Origin: Miscanthus floridulus | Taxonomy: Eukaryota; Streptophyta; Magnoliopsida; Poales; Poaceae | Assembly (NCBI RefSeq): GCF_019320115.1 | Contig: NC_089587.1 | Location: forward strand, 81,141,957 to 81,205,956 | Direction of reading: 5' to 3' | DNA length: 64,000 nucleotides | Shown: one piece after another, positions 34,780-47,300 of the stretch | Layout of the letters: each line of letters starts with the position of its first letter | Numbering within the stretch: position 1 is the stretch's first letter | Notes under the pieces: model-generated | What the model was told of the DNA's origin: nothing | Seen by the model: the letters and a program-made list of their open reading frames with translations, nothing else | The model's database searches: none | Position numbers and translations under genes: made by a program

Positions 34780-36965
34780 ATGACTTTGGTCATCAGATGG
34801 CCCACTTTTCCACCGTCTTCGGCATGGCGACCTGAAGCGATATAACTCACTTCAGCTTGCTGGAGTTTCCCGTGCTCCCTCCTGTTGGGATGTGGTTTCC
34901 TCCCATCTTCAAGCCTTCCCATGCCTTCCTCTTTGGAAGCCTAGACTTCGTCGCTGACCGGCTTGGCATACTACACCTCCACGAGGAGGCACTTGTTCCG
35001 GTGCCCATCATAGGGGTGACCTCAACAACGAGGTGCCTATGCTTCTCTCTGAGCCTACGCTATGCTCAAAACCCACCGTGAGTAATGTACATACTGTTAT
35101 TTACTCGTTATTTACTATTTTTCGCTAATTCTCTAGAGGGACCCCGTTGTCCCTGCCACGACCGTCGTGCGACCGATTACCCTATGGCCTCACGTCCCCC
35201 ATGGACACGTACGCACGGGGCTCCAAAAGATGCTGGCGCGTCCAAATTTGTGGGGATGGCGGACTACGCTCCCACCACTTTTCATGACCTCATGGATGAC
35301 GATGTTGAGAGTGACAGCTCCAACATCGATGATGTCATGGCACCTAGCCACCCTCTATCCTAGGAGTGCACTATGGCAGATGCCCTGAGATAGCTATAGT
35401 GGTAGTGGAGTCTCTACAGACCCACACCCCTCTAGACCCTTGCGCGAAGGCCCTCTCATGTGCGTGGGAGCATGGCGAGGAGCTATGACAAAGGTGGCAG
35501 AACCAACCACCTCCTGTGTCGACGTGCTCAGCATAGCATGTTGTGCCCCACGCGCGTAACCCAATGAGCGGCGCCGGGGTCACACCCGCTAGGTCTAGCG
35601 CAACATCATCGACGGGGGGATGATCCCCCATAGTTTGCTCGGGCTGGCTAGAACATCACCGTGATGGCGATGCTTCTGCGTGGCCTTCCTAAGTGCATCA
35701 ACCCATAGGAACAGGCGGTCCACCAGAACCTCCGAGCACTGGTGGAAACCACCGCCGTTCAATAGGCGGAAAGCTCTGCATCGTGCCACCAACTTGTGGC
35801 CTCTCTCCCCACTAGGGGAGAGGGGACGCACTAGACGAATCGCTCCATCCGCTCGCCACTACAGCCACCAGGCGTAGAATAGGAGGGCACGGCTGCACCA
35901 TGGCTTGACCCGGCGCCTGTTCCACACCGGCCACCTATGCACGAATGCCTTGGGCCGAACCAAGACGCTCGTAGCATCATCAGCAACCGGCATTAGGCCC
36001 GGCATGATGATGATGTCCATTGGGTGGTGGTGAGAGCAGGCAATATGGGCTCTGGCCGGACAATCGAGGGGAGCGATGAAACACACCCTAGGCGCGGTCA
36101 CCGACCTAATGATCGGAGCCCCAGCCCAAATGGCCCGAGACCAAGGGCCTTTGGCTGGTGCATCTAGAGGGTGCCGTTCTGATAGTGCTTCTGACCACCT
36201 ACCAACTTCGCCAAGTATACTAGGGAGACGAACCCCAGAATATGGCTCGAAGACTTCTGGCTTGCCTACCGAGCTGGAGGAGTGGATGATGACCACTTCA
36301 TCATTCAGTACCTCCACATCTGCATGGGGGAACATGTTCGAGCATGGCTCGAATTCCTCTTGCATGATAGCATCCGCGACTGGGTGGACCTCAAAAGGGT
36401 CTACATCAGGAACTTCTAGGGGACGCATGTCTGCCCTGGGAACTCCTAGGACCTCAAGAGCTACCAGTAGGAGCCCAACAAGTCCCTATGGGATTACATC
36501 CATAGGTTCTCAAAGCGGTGCAACTCCCTAAGTGATGTCGTCGACACATACATCATCAGCGTGTTCCTCTCTAGAACAACCTATGAGTCTTTGATTCACA
36601 AACTTGGCTGTTTGAAGCCTCGGACCACCTATGACCTACTTGAGGTCGCTATGAACCATGCCTCCAGCGAGGAGGCAGTCAGAGCGGTCTTCAATGGAGG
36701 CTGGGACAAGGGCAAGGCCAAGCACAAGGATCAAGACAAGGCCCCCTCCATACAGAGGGGCAAAAAGAACAAGAAGGATCGGCACCGACCAACCAACTCC
36801 GTGTTGGTCGCCGTGGCTGATCGCACGGGCAAGCAACCCTAGTAGGGCCAGCATGACCACTTCGACAAGCTCATGGATAGCCCATGCACCAACCATGCTT
36901 ACCCCATCAAGCACCTCTACAAAGACTGTGAGCTCCTCTAGCGCTTCCTACGACAGGCCGACGAG
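34780..36965 (+). pseudogene. gag of Ty3 copy B (broken)
   Basis: The first 1.3 kb is a poorly conserved N-terminal region in fragments (for example 35085-35363, TTFHDLMDDDVESDSSNIDD). The capsid core lies at about 36240-36560 (IWLEDFRLACRAGGVDDDHF, AWLEFLLHDSIRDW, SLWDYIHRFSKRCNS) and continues in 36561-36842 (TTYESLIHKLGCLKPRTTYD, then a Lys-rich tail with IQRGKKNKKD). TAG stops occur where Gln or Trp is expected. The product would coat element RNA. Confidence 0.88.
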
Positions 36966-36989
36966 CCAAAAGAAGGAAAGGGCAAGGAG

Positions 36990-37850
36990 GTGGTAGCCAA
37001 GAAAGGAGGCGCAGTGGGTAAGGATGGGGACAGCTTTTCCAACCCTAAGGAATGCATCATGATCTTTGGGGGACCTGATGCTATCTACTCCAAGCGCCAG
37101 CACAAAGTGCGCTACCAAGAGGCATGTGTCACCGAGACGGTTGTCCCCTCCTTCCTCCACTGGTCAGAATCTCTGATCACTTTTGATCAGAGGGACCATC
37201 CATCCCACATCGCCAGACTGGGATGCTACCCGCTCATCATCGACCCCATCATCCGCAAGAAGCACCTCACCAAGGTGCTGATGGATGGAGGCAGCGACCT
37301 CAACATCCTCTATGTCGACACCCTTGATGCCATGTGCATCCCTCGGTCAGAGCTCTGACAGGTGAGCTCTCCCTTCCATAGTGTGATCCCGGGAGCGTAG
37401 GCGTACCCACTTGGGTAGATCGACCTGCCTGTCACATTTGGTGATCGAGCCAACTTCTGCTTGGAGGTGCTTACCTTTGAGGTGGTGGACTTCCCAATGT
37501 CTTACCACGCCATCTTGGGGCGCCCATGCTATGCCAAGTTCATGGTGGTCCCCATCTAGACCTACCTAAAGCTAAAGATGCCAAGACCGAATGACATCAT
37601 CACTGTCGGTATCACCTTCTCACATGCCTTCACATGTGATCGTAAGCATTATGAGCTTGCCACTGCCATCATCAACTCATTTGAGCTCCCACGGCTCGAG
37701 GAGTTATCGACCCTAGTAGTCCTAGACTGCAACAAGCCAACCTCCTCAGCTACCTTCCGCCCACTTGAAGAAACCAAGGCAGTGGGAATTGACCCCACCG
37801 ACCCAACCAAGATGGTGTGGATTAGGACCCAACTCCCGGCCAAATAGGAA
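36990..37850 (+). pseudogene. Aspartic protease and linker of Ty3 copy B (broken)
   Basis: The frame 36990-37358 carries FDQRDHPSHIARLGCYPLII and the active-site motif VLMDGGSDLNILYVDTLD, so unlike copy A the catalytic aspartate is kept. A TGA after IPRSEL and three TAG stops follow. The linker continues as FEVVDFPMSYHAILGRPCYA and 37578-37847 (ITFSHAFTCDRKHYELATAI). Confidence 0.88.
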
Positions 37851-37894
37851 TGCAAGCTCGCCAACTTTCTATGTGCCAATCGTGATGTCTTGCA

Positions 37895-38535
37895 TTGAAA
37901 CCTTCTGACATGCTAGACATATCATGGGAGGTCACCGAGCACGCACTACACCTTATCCTAGGCTTGAAGCCCACCAAGCAACGTCTGCGTCGCTTTGAGG
38001 ATGAGAGGCATAGGGCCATAGGTGAGGAGGTCACCAAACTCCTGGCAGCCGGATTCATCAAAGCTATATACCACTCTAACTGTCTTGCCAATCCTATTCT
38101 TGTTAAAAAGAAGACCGAGAAATGGAGAATGAGCGTTGATTACACTGGCCTCAACAAGGCGTGTCTGAAGGATCACTTTCCTTTACCATGCATAGATCAA
38201 ATAGTCTACTCCACCTTAGGATGCGAGGTCCTCTCCTTTCTAGATGCCTACTTAGGCTATCACCAGATCGCGATGAAAGAGTCTGATCAGCTCGCAACCT
38301 CGTTCATCACTCTGTATGGTTCATACTATTATGTAACCGTGCCTTTCAGTCTGAAGAACACTGGTGCCACCTACCAAAGGTGCATGCAGCAATGCTTCAC
38401 TGATCAAATCGACTCGCTCTATTAGCCTGATCAAGCCGAGCGACCAAAACCAACAATCGCCGTCTATGTTGATGACATAGTGCTTAAAACAGCTCAAGCT
38501 TGCGACCTGGTCGTGAACTTGCCATGACATTTGTG
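37895..38535 (+). pseudogene. Reverse transcriptase of Ty3 copy B (broken)
   Basis: Frame 37895-38425 has VDYTGLNKACLKDHFPLPCI, VLSFLDAYLGYHQIAMKESD and LKNTGATYQRCMQQCF. After a TAG the catalytic AVYVDDIVLKT follows at about 38460-38490, then a frame change. The palm-domain order is complete. Confidence 0.92.
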
Positions 38536-39245
38536 AACCTTCGAAGGTTCAACATCAAATTGAATCTAGAAAAATGTGTTTTTGGGGTTCCAAAGGGGAA
38601 GCTACTTGGATACATCATGTCCGAATGTAGTATCGAGGCCAACCCTAAAAAAATCATGACCATCTCCAACATGGGCCCTATACACAACGTCAAGGGCATA
38701 CAAAGACTCACCGGCTGTTTGGCCGCCCTAAGCCGGTTCATCTCCTGGCTCGGTGAGCGAGGGATGCCTCTCTACAAGCTACTCAAAAAGACAGACACAT
38801 TCGTTTGGACTAAGGAAGCACAACAGGCTTTGGAGAGCCTCAAAGCATCACTGACGTCGGCCCCCATCCTCGTTGCTCTCGAACAGGGAGAACCCCTGCC
38901 TCTCTACGTTGCGGCAAGCAACCACATGGTGAGCGCCACCCTAGTCATCAAAATGGAGGAACTAGGACACCACCTTAAGGTCTAGCAACCCGTATACTTT
39001 ATCGGGGAGGTACTTACCGACCTAAGGTCTGGTACCCCTAGGTGCAGAAACTCCTATACACTATGCTGATGGTGACTCGAAATCTCCTGCACTACATCAC
39101 CGACCATGAAGTCATGGTTGTCACTTCATACCCACTCGGAGACATCGTTTGCAACTGCGATGCTGTAGGATGGATCTCCAAGTGGGCACTTGAAGTCATA
39201 GGCCATGACATCAGGTACATTCCTCATACTGCTATTAAATCTTAG
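38536..39245 (+). pseudogene. RNase H (first) of Ty3 copy B (broken)
   Basis: Frame 38500-38985 (LNLEKCVFGVPKGKLLGYIM, PLPLYVAASNHMVSATLVI) and, after two TAG stops, 39042-39245 (LLHYITDHEVMVVTSYPLGD, ALEVIGHDIRYIPHTAIKS). It removes RNA from the RNA-DNA hybrid during replication. Confidence 0.88.
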
Positions 39246-39770
39246 GCTCTCACAGACTTTGTCACCGAATGGATGGAGGTCCAGCTTCCAACCCTAGACG
39301 TCACCCATGAGTACTGGATGATGTACTTTGATGGGTCCGTAATGGTGCCCGACTCAGGGGCTAGAGTGGTTCTGATCTCCCCAAATAGGAGTAGGCTCTG
39401 CTATGAAATCCACCTCCACTTTTCGGCCTCAAACAACACCATGGAATATGAGGCCCTCATTAATGAACTACGCATCGCCATCAAGCTTGGTGCTACATGA
39501 CTCTACATTCATGGCAACTTGGAGCTGGTCGTCGACCAGGTCATGAAGGAGTCCTCCCGCAAAAGCCCCCTCATGGCAGCATACTACCAAGAGGTTTGCA
39601 AACTTGAGGACAAATTCTAGGGGATCAAGATGCATCATGTCCCCCAAAAGGACAATGATGCTGCCAATTTTCTTGCAAAATTGGCTACCAAGTGGGCTCC
39701 GACTCCGGATGGGGTCTTCATCAATGACCTTCATGAGCCACCCACCCACATCCCGGAAGGACCAATCTAG
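39246..39770 (+). pseudogene. Second (archaeal-type) RNase H of Ty3 copy B (broken)
   Basis: Frame 39273-39500 reads TLDVTHEYWMMYFDGS, GARVVLISPNRSRLCYEIHL and ASNNTMEYEALINELRIAIK. This has the Asp-Gly-Ser and EYEAL motifs of the extra RNase H domain that defines the plant Tat group. The rest continues to about 39770 (HHVPQKDNDAANFLAKLATK) after a TGA and a TAG. Confidence 0.85.
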
Positions 39771-39949
39771 ACACACCCTGATGCCAACTCGGCGCTCAAG
39801 GGCTCCGACCCTAGTACCCCCATGACGACGTCGCCCGTCGATGTCGCAGTATTAGCACTCGATCAAACCGATTGGTGAGCATCGCTACTCGCCTACATCC
39901 TCGAGGAGGTTCTCCCACCCAAAAGGACTAAAGCGCGATGGATCGCTTG

Positions 39950-41106
39950 ACACATAAAGATGTTTGTCGCACTCAGTGATGAACTTTACAAACAAAGTCC
40001 ATCAGGAGTACTCATGAAGTGCGTCCCTACCAACCAAGGAAAGCAGCTCCTCTTCGAGGTCCATGCTGGAGTCTATGGACATCACGTGGTCCTGAGGTCA
40101 CTGGTCATAAAAGCCTTTCACCAAGGTTTTACTGGCCCACCGTGCTATGAGATGCAGAGGAGGTCATCCATAGGTGTGAAGGATGACAATTCTACGCTTG
40201 GCAAACTCATTTGCTAGCACAGGAGCTCCAAACCATCCCCATCACCTGGACATTCGTGGTCTGGGGCCTTGACATGGTAGGACCCCTCAAAAAGGGCTCG
40301 AGAGGATTCACTCACCTACTCGTAGCAGTGGACAAATTCACTAAGTGGATAGAGGCGAAGCCCATCACCAACATCCGCTCGAAAGAGGCGGCCAAATTCT
40401 TTCTCGACATCATCTACCGGTTCAGCGTTCTGAACTGTATCATCACTGACCATGGGACTAACTTCATCAGGAAGAAATTCCTGGACTTCAGTGATGGATA
40501 TGGCATCAGGATCGACTGGGCCTCAGTCGGACATCCACGTACTAATGGTCAGGTCGAGCGTACCAATGTCATGGTCGTCCAAGGACTTAAGCCATGCATT
40601 TTTGACTGACTCAACAAGTACACTAGGCGATGGGTCATAGAGGTCCCAGTGATCCTCTAGAGCCTAAGAACAACCCTAAACTGATCCATATGGTTCACAC
40701 CCTTCTTCCTAGCCTATGGAGCTAAAGTAGTGCTGCCCTTCGACCTTGACCACGGTGCCCCAAGAGTGAAGGCTTTCAACTGCGACCGAGCCGCAAAGGC
40801 TTAGCAAGACACAGTCGACTTGCTTGAGGAGGCCCACGAGATGACCATCATCCACTCCACTCGCTACCTCTAGACTCTCCATAGGTACCACGAGAGGAAA
40901 ATCAGAGGAAGGATCCTCTAGGTCGGAGACCTCGTGCTTCTAATGACCTAATAGACTAAGGAGAAGCACAAACTCTCTCTACCTTGGGAAGGACCCTATA
41001 TGGAGACCGAAGTGATCCGACTAGATGCCTACCGACTGAAGGACGACAACGGTGATGTTCTCGCCAACACATGGAACATCGAACAGTTACGTCATTTCTT
41101 CCCCTA
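39950..41106 (+). pseudogene. Integrase of Ty3 copy B (broken)
   Basis: A zinc-binding N-terminus (CVPTNQGKQLLFEVHAGVYG, HHV, then IHRCEGCQFYAWQTH in a shifted frame) leads to the catalytic core 40211-40609. The core has GLDMVGPLKKGSRGFTHLLV, IITDHGTNFIRKKFLDF and GHPRTNGQVERTN, supplying the D, D and E. The C-terminal part ends with LPWEGPYMETEVIRLDAYRL, NTWNIEQLRHFFP and a TAA. Several TGA and TAG stops and a frameshift near 40130 disable it. Confidence 0.92.
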
Positions 41107-41639
41107 AAATTCGGTCTTTACCGTTTTCTTTCATTCAGCATTCGCTCTTGCAAAGCACCCTAGCCAGAACACTTTTGGCCCAGGTCACTCAGGGGCTCCA
41201 TGGGGGTATGGTACCCCCTCTCTTTTTTTACTATCATATGGTAAATACATTTTTACCTGAATGAAAGGGTAGTCCGTTTCCTTTAAATTACCTCACGTAA
41301 CTTTGCTTTAAACATTCTGACCGACCGCACCCTGCCTCTACCTACGGTTACGAGCCGCTGAGCCTTGTGGGACACACCCAGGCTCTTAAGGTTGCAGCCT
41401 ATGGGACAAACATGCAGGTGTGAAAAAGAAAGAATAAAAAATAGAGCTATGCTAGGGTAAAAACAAGGAACGGATGGGACAAGCTTCCCTGAACGAAGTG
41501 ATTCCATCACAAAAAATGAAACTAATTGTATTCATTAATACATACAAATGTTTACATAGGGGACTCCCCCATGAACTTATCACTTACACAAAATGCTTGT
41601 TTCTACTTTTACATGCTATTGCAGCTGCTCAGCGACATT

Positions 41640-44600
41640 GGCTATTGGTGTGACCGATGAGGGTAGGGGCTGCTCATCCTCTGACTGGACGACATTCGAC
41701 TCGGTCAGGGGCGGGATGACATTCATTTCTGACCCAGGCTCCGCTCCTCCATAGGCTGGACGGTGTCTTCTTCACACACGCCTTCAGCTACATTCGCCCG
41801 GCAAGCCTCCATCACCCATTATGTGGAGACTTGCTCTGCCACCAACTGTGCGTGTGGCAGCAAGCTCTCCCCGAGCGCATGGATGGCACCGGGCTCCAAC
41901 CATCGGTGTACCCACTGCAGATGGTGGCGGAGTCTAGGTCTAGGTGGTGCGTCGCCATCAAAGTCAATACCCCTGACATGCTATAGAACATCTCGTCGGT
42001 GATGAGTGCCCGAACCTCGTCCGGGACCTCCGCTAGTCAGATAGCGGGCATGCTAGTGCTCGGCGTCGACTCGAACACTTCCATGATGATGACCTGGGCA
42101 ACATTGCGGAGCTGGTCGAGTTCCCCTTTGAGAGCACATCGCTCCTCAAGGGACTTGGCCAGCGCCTTCGCATTCCGGCCAGTCATCGCCTTGGCCGTCT
42201 CCATGTCCTGCTCCAGTGACCCAACCTTTCCACCCAGCTCTAGAAGAGGGATGACAAGCTCAGAAGCAAGCTAAAGGAAAAAACCAAGACATCAACCAAA
42301 AACCAAATAGGTACAAACCGAGGTGGGTGTTCTCAAGGATGGAGAGCCCTTCCTCCTGCCGAGTCACCTGCTCGTTGAATCGGGCATTCAACTCCTCCAT
42401 CCCAAGCATAAGGCCTCAGAGCGCGAGCACTTCCTGGTTGACCTCCGACTGGGCCTTCCGCCCTAACTCTAGGGCCTTTAGGAAACTTTGGGGTGCTACC
42501 TCAGTCTATGCTAGGGACTTCTGTAGTGTCGCCTCGGGCTCCGCCTGGTAGACCTTCACTGCATCAAGCCCCCGCTCGATGATGGTCGCCCACTCCGCTA
42601 CGAGCAGTTCCACTGCCCGCGCCTCGATTGCCCACTCCACCATGAGTAGTTCCACCGCCCATGCCTCGGTCACCTCCGCCGCTCGGTCTTGGGACTCACG
42701 GTGGGTGGACTCCAACTGGCGCTCGAGCTCGGTGACCCACCGTGATGTCACGGCCTCCCAGGCGTGCTCCTACCAGAGGAAGCAAGACTTGCGGCTCGAC
42801 ATCTCCTCGAAGCCCTACAAAACAAGAGTCAAACATGCTGAGATAACCAGTGGAAGACCAAGGAGTCAAGGATGAATGTAGAAAACCTACCTTTGTGATG
42901 CAGTGTAGGTCGATAGTAACTACTTGCTGGACGGACTTCACCCACTCTAGGGCCTCCTCTAGCTTCACCCTAGTTTGGGCGAGATCGGACTCCATCGCGA
43001 GCCCTCTTCCCCCAAGCATGTCCTAGAGCTGCAACTCCTCTCATCCCAAAGGATGAACTGAACCTTCCTTGGGTCCTTGGGGCAGGCCCACACTAGGTCG
43101 GTGGTCACCCCCAGCTCACTGGAAGGCCTAGCCAATGACCAGACCACCGCTAGCTCCTACAATGGTGCTAGTGGCTCCACCCTGTCACCTAGTTTGCCAT
43201 CGAAGGGGACCTCCACCACCTCGATTTCATGTCTCACCAGTAGATGTCCCACCTCTGGCTTGGCCGCATCTCCCCCTGACACTTCCAACTCCAACTGGGA
43301 GGGCGAGCCATGCGGCCCTTCGACCGGAGAGGCAGGGAGGGCGAGCCGTGCGGCCCTTCACCTCTGACCTAGCCTTCACCATCACTGGGATCGCCACCAT
43401 CACCTCCACTACCACCACCATACTTGTGACTAGCTAGGAGGCCACAACCCTCAGAGGGGAAGGTCGCACCGTCGCCACCCCACTCTCCCCACCGCTCATT
43501 GTGAAGCTATGCAAGGTGGACCTCCACTCCTCCTGCACAGGAGTTGAGGCAATGCTTAACCCCATCAATATCTAGCTGCTATCAAACAAGTACAGGTCAG
43601 TCATGCTAAAAAAACTCAAACTACTACAAGATCGAAAAGAAACAAAGAAAGCCTATCGGGATGTAGGCGATAGGGCTCTAAAACCTTGACCCGCTGGCAA
43701 CGGGCTCGCCAAACGAGGGCTACCCATAGGTCACAACCCACGCCCCCTCACTTCGACCGAGGGGAGAGTCAACCTGGCCAGCTCTCGCTCAGCCTGCTCA
43801 TTGCCGCACCCCCCGGCTCGAGGGGTGCCAATCGGAGCAGCTGGCGGGGCATCCCTCCATTGTGGGTCGCACGCCAGCCCTAGCCCCAATGACGTGTCGG
43901 TATAAGCCTACTCCTCCGATCACTTGGCCTACCCTACCATACCTAGAGCAGGTGGGGACAAGGCCGAGGATGCCTCCGAAGGGTGTGGCGACCACATCCA
44001 CTTCACCTCCCACTTGTCGACGACGTCCAAGCTGGCGGCTCGCTTCCTTGGCGCGGGAAATCACCACACCTCTCCACATCCCACCCACCACTAGCAAATG
44101 TGGCCATAGGCTCATGGTGCTCCACCAAGGTCACGACAACCTCCTAGCCCCCCTCCTCCTTGGAGGAAATCACGTCGTCACCCATCTCCATGGGGTCCTC
44201 TGACTCGAGCTCTGCCTAGACATCGCTCCTATTCTCCCTGGCCTACACGTGCTAGGCGATATCCTACTCCTTTTGGTGCCTCTTCTGAGCCTTCTCAGCT
44301 CTCTTCTTCTTCTGGCCATCCGTTGCCTCCTTCACAGCCACCTGTTGAGCCATGCCCTCTGGTCCCTTTGGGAGATGCGGCCGGGACTTATAACGTTCAA
44401 GTCCCTACAAAACGGATGACTCGAATTCAAGGTTATAGGAGAGTAGGATCAAAAGGGACACGAAGAGAGCAGAATGTACCAGGTTGGACAGCTTCGAGGC
44501 ATGAAGAGCTCTGAGCTTTCCTTCGAGGGTCTCTATGGCCCTCAGCTACATCACCTAGTCTAATCGGCTCTAGACTTCGTCCTTCGCCAACTCCTCCTAT

Positions 44601-45434
44601 GACACGTGGTCAGGGTCCGTTGGGCCGGTGTACATCCACATTGGTCGCATCCTCTTTGCCAGCGGGGTGACCCGATGGTGGAAGAAGGTGTGGAACACCC
44701 ATAGCTCATCAAGGCCCTGCTGCACCAGCTTCTAGAGCTCTGCTCCAATGACCTCCAGCTTGTTCTACCGGCTAGAAGGGCCCTAGGACTAGCTAGCCTA
44801 CCTCTCTAGCCTTCTACCGGTGAACGGTGAGAATGGCACCTCCACTAGGTTCCTGATGTAGAACCACTCCCCATGCCACCCTTGGTTGGAGTCACAGGGG
44901 GAGTACACAGGGTAGGCGCCTAACGCACTCGGTTTCTTCTGCAGCATGAAGCCCCCCACCGACATGATCCTAAGCGGCTTCCCCTTCGACAAAGCTCGCC
45001 CAGAGAAGATCCGCCAAAGGAACTCCATGTGTGGGTCCATCCTAAGGAAGGCCTCACACATGGTGACAAAGCCAACAATATGCAGCACCCTAGTCAGGTT
45101 GAGGTGCTGCAGCTCTAGGCCCCACTCATTAAGGAGCCCGTGCAGGAACCAGTGCATGGGATACCCGAGCCTGTGCTCATGGAAGGCAAGGAAGGAGACA
45201 ACCTCGTTGGCCCAAGGCCATGGGAAATCCTCCGCCGTAGGGGCCCTCTAGTGCGCCACCTCCTTCAACGGTAGCACCCCCTTCTCAGCAAAGGCGGCTA
45301 GCACCAACTCGCTCATGCAAGATGACCTCTAGCTCAACATTGCGCTCTGGGTTCATGAACAGATCTATGAGTTTCTCCTCTCCCTCGCTCTCCCCTTTTT
45401 CTCCTAGGAACCGCCACAATGCATGAACACTCAT
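41640..45434 (-). pseudogene. Antisense ORF of the Tat element, putative gypsy-type transposon domain (broken)
   Basis: On the minus strand it starts MSVHALWRFLGEKGESEGEE (ATG at 45432-45434). After a frameshift near 45310 it continues as LAAFAEKGVLPLKEVAH and then 44798-45157 (MHWFLHGLLNEWGLELQHLN, LRMDPHMEFLWRIFSGRALS, CDSNQGWHGEWFYIRN). The FFHHRVTPLAKRMRPMWMYT block follows near 44630-44700, and downstream is an Ala/Glu-rich coiled-coil stretch (42506-42751). This is the plant domain often labelled putative gypsy type transposon, encoded opposite to gag-pol between integrase and 3' LTR. Its role is unknown. Multiple stops make it non-functional. Confidence 0.8.
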
Positions 45435-45511
45435 GGTAAGAAGGAAGAAGGAGGAAAGGTGACAGTTGGGGAATAGGTGAAGGAACGAGATGAAAGCCCT
45501 CTCCCTTCCCC

Positions 45512-45519
45512 TATTTAAA
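45512..45519 (-). promoter_or_regulatory. TATA-like box for the antisense ORF
   Basis: Minus-strand TTTAAATA flanked by pyrimidine/purine runs, about 78 bases before the antisense ATG. The surrounding CCCTCTCCCTTCCCC text is repeated at 45565-45585. This suggests an internal antisense promoter. Confidence 0.5.
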
Positions 45520-45599
45520 GAGGAGGCACAATAGTTGAGAAAAGGCGAAGGATTGGGGCAAGAAACCCTCTCCCTTCCCCCATTCAATGCAGATGGGAT

Positions 45600-46640
45600 G
45601 TGACGGGACACCCTGATCGATGGGACTCACCCTGCTTGATGAGATGGTGCCTGGTTATACAGGACATGGCCTAGGTATGGCCCACCACTACCGCACAATG
45701 GGCATGGGAAACAAGGCGCAACTACGTGTAGGCGGCCCTCTGCCTTCCCAGGTAAGACTTGGAAGGGCCCAACAATAGGATCTCTGCCTAGGAGAGACTA
45801 ATGGGCTTCCTGAGTCGATTGGACGGCTCAGGCAAATGCCAAGAGATAGGTAAGAAGCAAAGGGATGCCCCATGTGGGCCATGCTGACTCCATCATGAAT
45901 GACGAGCTCAGATCCCGTTTGGACATATCCAATAATAACTCCTCATACATGTCACTTAGGACAACAAGGTAACTCTACCGATCCCTCTTACTTTATTTCT
46001 TCTGATGCATGATCATTCATTCATCCATTCGCATACATGCATTCACAAATTCATTCATACAGTCATTCATTCATCCCATACATCTGAAGCATCGCATATG
46101 CAATTGATGCATCACAACGCTCCGTGTTGCATCATGAAGCGGTAGTTTCCTCATTCAACATGAGCAACGACCGATCAAGGTTCGAAGGCCAGCCCATGAA
46201 GGGCTTGAGGCTGCCTCACATCAAATAGAGCCAGGGGAGAAAACTCAAATGAGCCCCAGCGGCCCTTGCCTAGTTTGCTCTGAAGCAGACAGGGTCATCT
46301 CAACCTTCTTGTTCGATCCTAACCTCGAGCCATGCCCATAGAATCTCCATCAAGGGGAGGCCAATGGGCCACCTGGGTCGGTCTCTAGAATGACCCGAGC
46401 ATCTATTGGGACGCGAGTTAAGGAGCAGTGGAATGCCACATGAGGGCTATGCCAACCCCATCATGAATGATGGACCCAGATTCCACTCGAACGTACCCAT
46501 TAGCGAGCTCACCGAGCGCGTCACTCGAGCCATCGAGGCAAGCGATGTTAGCTCAGCCCCTCCGGTTGTGAAAACCATGGATGGGGTAATGCACGAAACT
46601 CAACCGACCCCTACTGAGCCCAATGGGGCTTAGGGGCTTG
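45600..46640. other. Non-coding 3' region of Ty3 copy B
   Basis: Contains an ATTCATTCAT-type simple stretch (about 46010-46075) and two diverged copies of a segment around GGGATGCCCCATGTGGGCCATGC and ATCATGAATGACGA.. (45860-45915 and 46430-46480). No coding motif. Confidence 0.5.
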
Positions 46641-46960
46641 GGATGCCCAAACCCTCGGCATGTCCGATGCCTGGATCCATGACTCCGACTTGCTCAATCC
46701 CTCGGTGCGCCCGACACCTGGTTCGGCATGCCCAATGCCTAGATCCATGACTCCGATTTGCCCAATCCCTCGACTATGCTCGATGCCTGGATCCGTGGGC
46801 CTATCTCGTCCGATCCCCTGGCACACCAGATGCCTTATTTGGTGACTTCGACTATCCTAATCCCTAGATTCATGACTCTAGCTCACCCAAACCCTCAGCG
46901 CGCCCGATGCCCTAGTCGATGGCTCCATCTCGCCTAGTCCCTTAGCCATGACCAAACTCC
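46640..46960 (+). repeat. Degenerate minisatellite in the Ty3 3' region
   Basis: Repeated units around CGATGCCTGGATCCATGACT and CCCAATCCCTCG with a period of roughly 65-70 bases and a half-period motif GCCCGATGCC. Four to five units, diverging to the right. Confidence 0.65.
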
Positions 46961-47074
46961 TAGGACCACGCTCCTAGAAACAATGGGTTAGAAACTAGAA
47001 AGAGGAGGCTATGCCCACCAAGGCACACACACAATGCCCACTCACAAAACCCCCTAGGCAATTCTGCCCAAATC

Positions 47075-47300
47075 GCCTGGGGGCTCGGGGGCTACACCTG
47101 CGGGTGCGCTCGTGCGCACCCGCTGTCGAAACAAAAAAATTCCCCCGCTGGCAACACAAAAAAACCCCTAGACAATTCTAACCAAATCACCCGAGGGCTC
47201 GGGGGCTACACCCGTGGGTGCGATCACACGCACCCATCGTCAAAACCAAGAAAATCCCCTAGATAATTCTACCCAAATTGCCCGGGGGCTCGGGGGCTCC
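47075..47300 (+). other. Triplicated polypurine tract before the 3' LTR
   Basis: The tract GGGGGCTCGGGGGCT occurs three times, at about 47079-47094, 47193-47208 (GAGGGCTCGGGGGCT) and 47284-47299. Each is preceded by an AATTCT.CCCAAAT.. block. Only the last abuts the LTR and should be the used primer for plus-strand synthesis. The first two copies are each followed by a palindrome (GGGTGCGCTCGTGCGCACCC and GGGTGCGATCACACGCACCC). Confidence 0.85.

Noticed and set aside
36076..36531. 151-residue frame in the gag region of copy B
   Set aside because: The gag core motifs (IWLEDFRLACR, AWLEFLLHDSIRDW) are in another frame of the same strand, so this frame is a shadow.
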